A stretch of DNA of 16,264 bases from Pseudomonadota bacterium. GTDB taxonomy: Bacteria > Pseudomonadota > Gammaproteobacteria > Pseudomonadales > UBA5518. The DNA lies in assembly GCA_022705125.1 (NCBI GenBank), contig JAKJFB010000026.1:1-16264 (forward strand). Reading direction: 5' to 3'. Shown one piece after another: positions 1-6,760 of the stretch (positions are counted from its first letter, which is position 1; each line of letters begins with the position of its first letter). The notes below the pieces were generated by a model. That model worked only from the letters and a program-made list of their open reading frames with translations, ran no database searches and had not been told where the DNA came from. A program made the translations under genes and the position numbers.

Positions 1-583
1 GCACCCACTGCGGCGTGAGGAAGGGATCGCGCCCCTGCGGCGTACCGGGCACCGACAGGTCGAACCAGCCGGTGACCGACACGAAGCAGGCCGGCATCGG
101 CAGGCCCGCATCGCGTGCGCGCAGCAACGCCCCCAGCGCCAGCGAGCCGCCGCAGGATTCACCGAGGACGCAGATCCTCGCCGGATCGACGCCGCTGCCG
201 AGCAACCCGCGGTAGGCGTTGAAACAGTCCTCGTGCGCGGCCGGGAAGGGATGTTCCGGGGCGAGCCGGTAATCGGGCATCGCCACCGGCATGCCGAGCG
301 CGCGCGCGATCATCTCGCCATAGAAGTGATAGTCCGACAGCGGGCAGGAGACGAAGGCGCCGCCGTGGCAATGGAACGCGATGCGCCCGGCGCCATCCGC
401 GCCGTCGAGCGTGTGGAAACCCGTCGCCACCCCGCCGCAAGCGCGGATCTCGACCGCGAGCTCCGGGCTGCAGGGCTGGCCGTGGAACGGCGCCATCATC
501 GCGCGCACCGCGCGCCAGTCCGCGCCAGGGTCGGCGAAATCGGCGGGCACGCCGGCGATGATAGCGGCAAGCAGCTCGCTCAT
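1..583 (-). CDS. alpha/beta hydrolase, HSL/acetyl-esterase type (partial, C-terminus off the left edge)
   Basis: Probable carboxylesterase or lipase of the hormone-sensitive-lipase (alpha/beta hydrolase fold 3) family, hydrolysing ester bonds in the cytoplasm. The 194 visible residues carry the oxyanion-hole motif HGGAF (about 73-77), the family signature DYRLAPEHPFPA (about 104-115) and the nucleophile elbow GESCGG (141-146, Ser143). The family usually has about 300 residues, so roughly the last 100, with the catalytic Asp and His, lie outside the window. The start is taken as ATG at 583. An in-frame GTG at 598 would overlap the stop of the upstream dehydrogenase, and neither start has a strong ribosome binding site. 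It lies 11 bases downstream of the short-chain dehydrogenase gene and is probably translated from the same mRNA. The substrate cannot be told from sequence. Confidence 0.88.
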   Translation of the reverse strand, partial: MSELLAAIIAGVPADFADPGADWRAVRAMMAPFHGQPCSPELAVEIRACGGVATGFHTLDGADGAGRIAFHCHGGAFVSCPLSDYHFYGEMIARALGMPVAMPDYRLAPEHPFPAAHEDCFNAYRGLLGSGVDPARICVLGESCGGSLALGALLRARDAGLPMPACFVSVTGWFDLSVPGTPQGRDPFLTPQWV

Positions 584-594
584 GACGGCGCCGC

Positions 595-1356
595 TCACAA
601 CCGCAACAGCGTGCCGCCGTCGACGGAGTACACCTGGCCGTTGATCCACTCCGACTCGTCGGAGACCAGGAAGGCCACCATCGAGGCGATATCGCCGGGC
701 TTGCCCAGGCGCGCGCTGCGCACCGATTTCAGCGCGTGCTTGCGCGCCTCCTCGGGCAGGCCCGTGGCCATGGCCGGCGTGATCACGAGGCCCGGCGCCA
801 CCGCGTTGGCGCGGATGCGCTGCTTGCCCCAGCCAGAGGCCACGTGGCGCATCAGGGCCTCGATGCCGGCCTTCGCCATCGCGTAGGCAGGGCGCACCGG
901 CTCACCGACCGCCGCGGCGACCGACGAGGTGTAGACGATCGAACCGCCGCCGCGGCGCAGCAGCTCCGGCAGCACCGCGCGCGTGCACAGGAAGTGCCCG
1001 CGCAGCGACACGCGCAGCGTCTGGTCGAACACCGCGAGCGGCTCGCTCAGCACATCGGAATCCTGGTTGACCACCTGCAGGTCGGCGGCGTTCACGTGCA
1101 TCGCGTCGATGCCGCCGTACTCCTCGACGGCCGCGTCGACCAGCGCGCGCACCGAGGCTTCGTCGGCGATGTCGAAGCCCATGCCGATGCAGTGCCCGCC
1201 GCTCTCGCGCACGGCGTCGGCAAGCGACTCGGCGTGCTCGCCGTTCAGGTCACCCACCACCACCCGCGCACCGGCGTCCGCCAGCCGATGCACCGTGGCG
1301 GAGCCTATGGCGCCGCCGCCTGCCACCACCACGACCTTGTCCTCGAGTCCGTGCAT
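595..1356 (-). CDS. short-chain dehydrogenase/reductase (SDR)
   Basis: NAD(P)-dependent oxidoreductase of the classical SDR family, 253 residues, the usual length. Visible features are a glycine-rich dinucleotide motif AGGGAIG (about 12-18, a variant of TGxxxGIG), an acidic residue after beta-2 (GDLN, Asp36) that favours NAD over NADP, a variant NNAG motif (NAAD, 89-92), and the catalytic Ser145, Tyr158 and Lys162 (YAMAK). The C-terminus has the usual INGQVYSVDGG segment. The start ATG at 1356 is chosen because GGAGAA sits 6-7 bases upstream and the SDR fold begins immediately; a longer open frame to 1434 adds unrelated residues. The gene is co-directional and nearly contiguous with the downstream hydrolase, suggesting a joint role in breaking down an ester or alcohol. 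The substrate is unknown. Confidence 0.93.
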   Translation of the reverse strand: MHGLEDKVVVVAGGGAIGSATVHRLADAGARVVVGDLNGEHAESLADAVRESGGHCIGMGFDIADEASVRALVDAAVEEYGGIDAMHVNAADLQVVNQDSDVLSEPLAVFDQTLRVSLRGHFLCTRAVLPELLRRGGGSIVYTSSVAAAVGEPVRPAYAMAKAGIEALMRHVASGWGKQRIRANAVAPGLVITPAMATGLPEEARKHALKSVRSARLGKPGDIASMVAFLVSDESEWINGQVYSVDGGTLLRL

Positions 1357-1395
1357 GTACCGTTCTCCGCTTTCGTATTGCGTGATAGAGCGCGG

Positions 1396-1401
1396 AGTAT
1401 A
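1396..1401 (-). promoter_or_regulatory. candidate -10 box for the SDR-hydrolase pair
   Basis: The minus strand reads TATACT here, close to the sigma-70 consensus TATAAT, about 40 bases upstream of the dehydrogenase start in an otherwise GC-rich divergent region. No convincing -35 box is found 16-18 bases further upstream, so an activator may be needed or the match may be chance. A weak plus-strand candidate (CATAAG near 1432) could serve the divergent DUF1993 gene. Confidence 0.3.
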
Positions 1402-1482
1402 TGTCGGGCTTCCCGTCGGCGCGATGCAGGGCATAAGATGCCCCGCGTCCGGCCAGCCACACTCACCAACGGAGCGTTCACC

Positions 1483-2058
1483 ATGTCACTTTCCATGTAC
1501 CAGGCGTCGGTCCCCGTCCTGATCCACAACCTGAAGGCACTTTCGGCGATCCTCAAGAAAGGCGCCGACCACGCCAAGGCGCGCGGCCTCGACCCGACGG
1601 TGCTCGTGAACGCCCGCCTGTTCCCCGACATGTTCCCGCTGGTGCGCCAGGTGCAGATCGCCACCGACATGGCCAAGGGCGGCGCCGCGCGCCTCGCGGG
1701 CGTCGAGATCCCGAGCTTCCCCGACACCGAATCGAGTTTCCCCGAACTGCAGGAGCGCCTCACCCGGACCATCGCCTTCCTGAAGAGCATCAAGCCCGCG
1801 CAGATGGAGGGCAGCGAGCAGCGCGAGGTGAACCTGCAGATGCGCATGGGCGCGGTATCGTTCACCGGCCAGTACTACCTGCTGAGCTGGGTGATGCCGA
1901 ACGTGTACTTCCACGTCACCACCGCCTACAACATCCTGCGCCACAACGGCGTGGAACTGGGCAAGTGGGATTTCCTCGGCAAGGCGCCGGGCGCGAACAT
2001 CAAGGCGGGCAAGCCGGCGAAAAAACCTGCGAAGAAGCGCGCGCCGCGCAAGGCCTGA
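1483..2058 (+). CDS. DUF1993 family protein with lysine-rich tail
   Basis: Protein of 191 residues resembling the DUF1993 family, thought to adopt a DinB-like four-helix bundle; function is not established. Residues 1-165 form the domain, including MFPLVRQVQIATDMAKG (50-66), PFTGQYY-like SFTGQYYLLSW (126-136) and HVTTAYNILRHNGVELGKWDFLG (in 144-166). The histidines at 144 and 154 could bind metal as in DinB proteins, but that is inference. The last 18 residues are a low-complexity basic tail (KPAKKPAKKRAPRK) not typical of the domain and reminiscent of histone H1-like or AlgP-like tails. Start ATG at 1483 has GGAG 8 bases upstream. The gene is transcribed away from the SDR gene and appears monocistronic, ending before a structured intergenic element. 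Confidence 0.85.
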   Translation: MSLSMYQASVPVLIHNLKALSAILKKGADHAKARGLDPTVLVNARLFPDMFPLVRQVQIATDMAKGGAARLAGVEIPSFPDTESSFPELQERLTRTIAFLKSIKPAQMEGSEQREVNLQMRMGAVSFTGQYYLLSWVMPNVYFHVTTAYNILRHNGVELGKWDFLGKAPGANIKAGKPAKKPAKKRAPRKA

Positions 2059-2140
2059 CAGGTAGAGGGTCGCGCCGGGGCGCGCTTCGCTGGCCACGCC
2101 CCTTTTCACCCGACCCAGTAGCCTCCGACGGTAGGAGTGG

Positions 2141-2271
2141 CGAGGGGCAGGGCCATTGCGCGCGCGGCCGCCGCCTGGCACATCCCTGTGCGGCGGCTAC
2201 GCGTGTTGCCGAAATCGCTCCCGGCGATTTCGGCATCCACATGTCCGCTCGCGCAATGGCCCTGCCCCTCG
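2141..2271. repeat. structured intergenic element: long inverted arms enclosing two hairpins
   Basis: The arms at 2141-2162 and 2250-2271 are perfect 22-base inverted repeats. After one mismatch they extend by four more pairs (2164-2167 with 2245-2248). Inside are two further hairpins. One pairs 2167-2172 with 2192-2197 and 2178-2182 with 2187-2191 around a TCCC loop, with a 5-base bulge. The other pairs 2207-2218 with 2224-2235 (12 bp) around a 5-base loop TCCCG. The whole can fold as a three-way junction on either strand. It sits between convergent genes, so it may act as a bidirectional terminator or mRNA 3' stabiliser, but there is no run of T after the arms. The architecture also fits a dispersed intergenic repeat. 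No flanking target duplication and no second copy are visible in this window. Confidence 0.85.
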
Positions 2272-2290
2272 GCGCGCCGGGGCGTCAAGC

Positions 2291-3349
2291 CTACGAAAAG
2301 CTCAGCAGCACCTTGCCGCCGCGCGCGGGCCCGAGACTCTCGCGCAGCGCTTCTGCGTACTCCACCATCGGATACACGGTGCCCACCTCGGAGGCCAGCG
2401 TGCCCTGCGCGATCAGCTTGCCCACCGTGCGCGCGGCGTGCAATCGCGCCGCGAGACCGCGCCCGGCGATCCACTGCGGCAGCAGGAAGCCCTCGATGCG
2501 CGCCGCCGGCAACATCAGGTCGCGCACGGGAAAATGCAGCATGTCGCCGCCGAGCGTGCCGTAGCACAGCAGGTGCGCGCCCGGCGCCAGGCAGCGCACC
2601 ATCGTCGCCAACGTGTCGGCGCCCACGCAGTCGAGCCCGTGACGCACGCCGGCATTGCCGGTGAGCCCGGCCACGCGCGCGATCACGTCCTCGCGCGAGG
2701 CATCGACCACCGCGTCGGCGCCGAGTCTTTCGAGCTAGGCCGCCACACCGGCACGCCGCACCAGGCTGATGGTGCGAAAGCCCCGGCGACGCCCCAGCCG
2801 GATCACCATGCGCGCCAGTTGCGAGGCACCGCCCGACTGCAGCAGCCAGGCGCCGCGCGGCACCTTCAGCACCTGCGTCACCATCGCCCAGGCCGTCATC
2901 GGGTTGACCAGGAACATCGCGGCCTGCTCGTCGCTCACCCCATCGGGGACCGGCATCGCCTGCATCGCGGGCAGTACCACCTGCTCACGCCAGTTGCCCG
3001 ACGGGGCGCCCATCACGATCACGCGCCTGCCCACGAGCCGCCGCGCGTACCAGCCGCTGCCGGCGGACTCGACCACACCCATGCCGTCGGCGCCCGGCGA
3101 CACCGGCAGCGCACCGAGCGGGCGCGTGCGCCCCGGGTCGAAATGCAGCGGTCCGCCGCCGCGGTTCCAGATCGCGCGCTCCAGGCTCTGCTGGTAACCG
3201 CCGCGGATGGTGTTGAAATCGGAGGGGTTCACCGGCGAGAGGCGCATGCGCACGCGCACCTCACCGGGGCCGGGCTGCGGCGCCGGCATCTCCACGAGGC
3301 GCAACACCTCCTCGGGTGCGCCGTAGCGCTCGATCACAAGGGCGCGCAT
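2291..3349 (-). pseudogene. MDR-family 2-enoyl-thioester reductase-like gene interrupted by in-frame TAG
   Basis: Medium-chain dehydrogenase/reductase resembling the trans-2-enoyl-CoA/ACP reductase (MECR/ETR) and quinone reductase branch, which reduces enoyl thioesters with NADPH. The frame is 352 codons with one internal stop: TAG at 2737-2735, codon 205. Residues 1-204 contain SPVNPSDFNTIRGGY (38-52), GNWREQVVLPA (118-128), FLVNPMTAW (146-154) and the start of the Rossmann fold (LLQSGGASQLARMVIRLG, 169-186). The same frame resumes immediately after the stop with LERLGADAVVDASRED, as expected for this family, and continues to a normal C-terminus. One base change would restore a sense codon. 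The downstream half could start only at a GTG (2710) lacking a clear ribosome site. It lies 8 bases after the WS/DGAT stop, so it was the last gene of that operon. Sequencing error or stop readthrough are alternatives. Confidence 0.87.
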
Positions 3350-3357
3350 CGCAATGC

Positions 3358-4872
3358 TCAGCCCTTGCGCCCGGCGCGCGGCGTCGCGGCACGCGTGGCG
3401 ATGCGCTTCGCGCGCTTCGGTGCGGGTTTGCGTCCGGGCTGGCGTACTGACACGCTCGCCGCGGCCTGCTTCAGTTCGGCGAAGGAATCCGCGAGGCAGC
3501 GCTCGTAGAAGCCGGGGTCGGGCATCATGTCGCGGCAGGACTGGAAGGAGATCGCGATCTGGCCGGCGTAGCTGGTCACGACCTGGAACATACCCATGCC
3601 GTCCACGCAGGGCCCGGCGCCGAAACTGCGCACCAGGCGCGCGCCGGCGAAGTACAGCGGCACCTGTGGCCCCGGCACATTGGTGACGATGGTGTTGAAT
3701 ACCGGCTTGCCGGCGCTCAGCAGCCCGGCCGCGGCGGCGGCGCGAAATCCCAGCGCCGTCACCTGGGCCGGCAGGCGGTTGGTCCAGTCCGTCAGCAGGC
3801 GCGCACCCACGGCGTTCATGTAGGCCTTGGAGTTCACGGCCGCCTCGTGCACCTGGCGCAGGCGCCCGAGCGGATCGGCGACGTCGGTGCGCAGCGCGAT
3901 GCTCATCATCGACACCAGGTTGCCGCCGGTGCCCCGCTCGGCGTCGGCGCGCACGTTCACGGGTGCACCGGTCACCAGGCTGCCGTGGGGCAGTTCACCC
4001 TTCGCCTGCAGGTAACTGCGCATCGCCCCCGAGACGATCGCGAGCATCACGTCGTTCACGGTCGCGCCCTCGACGCTGCTCTTCACCGCGACCACCTCGC
4101 GCAGGTCGAAATTCACCGCGCCGAACACGCGATGCGCCGAGACACGGTCGTTGAAGCGCGTGCGCTCCTTCTCGCCGAGCGAGCGAAAGCGCTGTTCGCG
4201 CTTGCCCTCGCGCACGCGCTGCCACGCCGGCAGCGACTTGCCGATCATCTCCAGCACGCCGAGCGGCTGGCGAATCAGCCCGCCGGCAACGCGGCGCAGC
4301 ATCTCGATGTCGGGGTTTCCCGCGTTCGTTGCGCCGGTGCGCCGGTGCCCGGCGCGCCCCGACGGCGGCGCCACCGGCTCCAGATCGTGCAGCGCGCCCA
4401 TGAGCTCGACGCCCGTGGCGCCGTCTATCGCCGCGTGGTGGATCTTCAGGAACATCGCGAAACTGCCCGGCGGCAGCCCCTCCACGTTGTCCAGCCCCTC
4501 GATGATGTAGGCCTCCCACAGCGGCCGCGCGCGATCGAGCGCGCGCGCGTGCAGGCGGGCGATCTGGATGCAGAACTGGCGCCAGTCGCCGGGCTTGGGC
4601 AGCGCGATGTGCCTTACGTGGAACTCGATGTCGGTCTCGCCCCCGTCGACCCAGAACGGGTGGTCCAGGTTGAACGGCACCATCGACAGGCGGCGCGTGA
4701 AGACCGGGGAGCGGTGGATGCGCTCGCCGAACGTGCGCAGCACGTCCTTGAAGCGCACCAGGCCGCCGGGTGCCGTGGACGGGTCGTAGATGAACACCGG
4801 GCCGATGTGCATCGGGGTGTTGTCCATCTCGCCGTAGAGGAACATCGCGTCCTGTCCGCTGAGCTGCTGCAT
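3358..4872 (-). CDS. WS/DGAT wax ester synthase / diacylglycerol acyltransferase
   Basis: Bifunctional O-acyltransferase of 504 residues that esterifies fatty alcohols or diacylglycerol with acyl-CoA, making neutral storage lipid at the inner membrane or lipid-body surface. The N-terminus (LSGQDAMFLYGEMDNTPMHIG) is typical. The catalytic HHxxxDG motif is intact as HHAAIDG (145-151), preceded by PLWE (117-120). The second domain has NDVMLAIVSGAMRSYL (273-288), NVPGPQVPLYFAGA (398-411) and the ISFQSCRDMMPDP region near 441-453. After about residue 478 comes an Arg/Lys/Ala-rich tail of about 27 residues, unusual for the family. Start ATG at 4872 is preceded by GGAG with good spacing. The neighbours, an acyl-CoA synthetase upstream and an enoyl-reductase-like gene downstream, fit a lipid-storage operon. 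The preferred acceptor alcohol cannot be deduced. Confidence 0.95.
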   Translation of the reverse strand: MQQLSGQDAMFLYGEMDNTPMHIGPVFIYDPSTAPGGLVRFKDVLRTFGERIHRSPVFTRRLSMVPFNLDHPFWVDGGETDIEFHVRHIALPKPGDWRQFCIQIARLHARALDRARPLWEAYIIEGLDNVEGLPPGSFAMFLKIHHAAIDGATGVELMGALHDLEPVAPPSGRAGHRRTGATNAGNPDIEMLRRVAGGLIRQPLGVLEMIGKSLPAWQRVREGKREQRFRSLGEKERTRFNDRVSAHRVFGAVNFDLREVVAVKSSVEGATVNDVMLAIVSGAMRSYLQAKGELPHGSLVTGAPVNVRADAERGTGGNLVSMMSIALRTDVADPLGRLRQVHEAAVNSKAYMNAVGARLLTDWTNRLPAQVTALGFRAAAAAGLLSAGKPVFNTIVTNVPGPQVPLYFAGARLVRSFGAGPCVDGMGMFQVVTSYAGQIAISFQSCRDMMPDPGFYERCLADSFAELKQAAASVSVRQPGRKPAPKRAKRIATRAATPRAGRKG

Positions 4873-4949
4873 CCTGGTCTCCGCCCGGGCCGTTGTCGGG
4901 GGCTACTGTAGCGCAACTCTGCCCTGCGCCGCGGGTTCAGCGCGCCGGC

Positions 4950-6752
4950 TCAGGGCACGCGCAGCTGGCCCGAGCGGATGCGCGCGTGCAGGCGCGGCGT
5001 CAGCTTCTGGTAGCCGCGCGCGCGCTCGACCAATAGATAGAGGGGATCCGCCACGAGGCCGGGATCGAAGCCCTGCTGCTTCAGCTCGACCTTGCGCACC
5101 TTGAAGGTGGCGGTGGTCTCGTGCGACGTCACCAGGCGCACGAAGCGCGGCACCGCGTAGGCCGGCAGCTCGCGCGCGAGCACCGCCGCGACGGCTTTCC
5201 CATCGAAGCGCCGCCCGGGCTCCGGCACGATCGCGGCCATGCCTGCACGACCGTCGGCAAGGGGCACCGGCACGCCGTAGACCGTGGCCCCGGCCACGCC
5301 GGGCACCTTCGCGAGCGCGCGCTCGACCTCGGTGGTCGCCACGTTCTCGCCCTTCCAGCGGAAGGTGTCGCCGACGCGATCGACGAAGGCGATGTGGCGA
5401 AAGCCCTGATCACGCACCAGGTCGCCGCTGTCGAACCACGTGTCGCCGCGGCGGAACACGTCGTGCAGCAGTCGCGCGCCGGTAGCGGCGGCGTCGGTGT
5501 AGCCGTCGAAGGGCATGAGCCGCCCGACCGGCATCAGCAGCAGCCCGGTCTCGCCGGGCGACACGCGCCGCAGGCGCCCGCGCGCATCGCGCAGCGGCTC
5601 CTCGCGCTCGGCATCGAAGGCCACGATCGCATAGGGCAGCGGGCAGACACCGGCGGTGCGTGGCAGGCCCAGCGCATTGACGAATCCGAGGCTGCCCTCG
5701 CTGGAACCATAGAACTCGCAGACGTGCGCGACGCCGAAGCGGCGCTGGAACTCGTCCCAGATCTCCGGCCTGAGGCCGTTGCCGACCATCACGCGCACCG
5801 CGTGGCGACGGTCGTCGGGCGAAGGCGGTAGCGCGAGCAGGTAGCGACAGAACTCGCCGATGTAGACGAAGGCCGTGGCGCCGTTCGCGCGGATATCGTC
5901 CCAGAAGCGCGAGGCGCTGAACTTGCGTGCCATCACCAGCGTGGCGCCGGCCGTGAGCACCGCGCTCCAGCACACCGTGAGCGCGCTGTTGTGGTGAAAA
6001 GGCAGCGCACAGTAAAAGACGTCGTCGGCGCCGAGGCGCATCGCGCCCTGCCCCATCGCGTAGCCGACGCGCATCCAGCGCAGCTGCGTCATCACCGCCG
6101 CCTTCGGCAGCCCGGTAGTGCCCGACGTGAAGATGAAGCAGAAGGGATCGGCGAGCTTCACGCGTCGCGTGCTCGCCGGATCGGTGGCCCGCTCGCCGGC
6201 CGCCAGCGCGCGCAGGTCCTTCATGCCGCGCGGTGGCGCGCCGGCGCCGTCCCACAGTAGCTTCACGCCGCGCGGGCTGCGCGGCAGCGCGCTGCGCAGC
6301 GCCGCCACGCAATCGTCGGCCACGACGAATACCCGCGGGGCGAGCAGCTCGATGCTGTGGCGCAGCACCGCGCCGCGCTGGTTCGGGTTCAGCATGCCGG
6401 CGACCGCGCCGATCTTGGCGACCGCCGCCACGCACGCAAGCATCGAAGGGCGGTTTTCGCAGAGGATGGCGACGGTATCACCGCGGCGAACGCCGGTAGC
6501 GCGCATCACGCGCGCGATGCGGTTGGCCCAGGCGTTGAACGCGTGGTAGCTCCAGCACTCGCCCTCGAACATCAGCGCCGTGTGCCACGGCGTCTCGCGC
6601 GCGCGCCGCTCCAGCAACAGGCCGATCGAGTTTTCCGCCTCCGGGTGCAACCGAGCCAGGCTGAGCCCGGCGCGCAGCAGCCGCGGCGTTTCGGGGATCA
6701 ACCCGAGCGCCGCGCGCGCGATGTCACGTGCCTCGATGCGGTCTTCGCCCAT
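4950..6752 (-). CDS. FATP-type long/very-long-chain acyl-CoA synthetase
   Basis: ATP-dependent fatty acyl-CoA ligase of 600 residues from the FATP/VLACS branch (FadD6-like) of the adenylate-forming superfamily; it activates long-chain fatty acids to acyl-CoA. The AMP-binding P-loop is FTSGTTGLPK (208-217), followed by YGSSEGSLGF (348-357) and DSGDLVRDQGFRHIAF (441-456). The FATP/VLACS signature GDTFRWKGENVATTEV is at 461-476. The C-terminal ATFKVRKVELKQQGFDP (549-565) matches the family end with its catalytic-lysine region. The ATG at 6752 is chosen because GAGGGG lies 4 bases upstream and the family N-terminus starts here; a much longer open frame upstream overlaps pilU and is spurious. It starts 8 bases after the pilU-like stop and precedes WS/DGAT by 77 bases, so it could feed acyl-CoA to that enzyme. 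Confidence 0.95.
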   Translation of the reverse strand: MGEDRIEARDIARAALGLIPETPRLLRAGLSLARLHPEAENSIGLLLERRARETPWHTALMFEGECWSYHAFNAWANRIARVMRATGVRRGDTVAILCENRPSMLACVAAVAKIGAVAGMLNPNQRGAVLRHSIELLAPRVFVVADDCVAALRSALPRSPRGVKLLWDGAGAPPRGMKDLRALAAGERATDPASTRRVKLADPFCFIFTSGTTGLPKAAVMTQLRWMRVGYAMGQGAMRLGADDVFYCALPFHHNSALTVCWSAVLTAGATLVMARKFSASRFWDDIRANGATAFVYIGEFCRYLLALPPSPDDRRHAVRVMVGNGLRPEIWDEFQRRFGVAHVCEFYGSSEGSLGFVNALGLPRTAGVCPLPYAIVAFDAEREEPLRDARGRLRRVSPGETGLLLMPVGRLMPFDGYTDAAATGARLLHDVFRRGDTWFDSGDLVRDQGFRHIAFVDRVGDTFRWKGENVATTEVERALAKVPGVAGATVYGVPVPLADGRAGMAAIVPEPGRRFDGKAVAAVLARELPAYAVPRFVRLVTSHETTATFKVRKVELKQQGFDPGLVADPLYLLVERARGYQKLTPRLHARIRSGQLRVP

Positions 6753-6760
6753 CGTGCCCC

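Noticed and set aside
2141..2271. tRNA or other standard structured RNA
   Set aside because: The stems are longer than tRNA arms, and no TψC-like or anticodon-like sequence or known riboswitch core was recognised.
2141..2271. Insertion sequence or CRISPR array
   Set aside because: There is no transposase reading frame, no target-site duplication at the borders, and no regularly spaced direct repeats.
2291..2710. Separate gene starting at GTG 2710
   Set aside because: It is in the same frame as the upstream part, begins in mid-domain, and has no clear ribosome binding site, so it is the second half of the interrupted gene.
2735..2737. TAG read as an amino acid (amber recoding, pyrrolysine)
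   Set aside because: TAG ends at least three other frames here, no recoding structure or pyl genes are seen, and the family has no known need for a special residue at this place.
3847..4911. 354-codon plus-strand open frame
   Set aside because: It lies opposite the clear WS/DGAT gene and shows only compositionally biased sequence.
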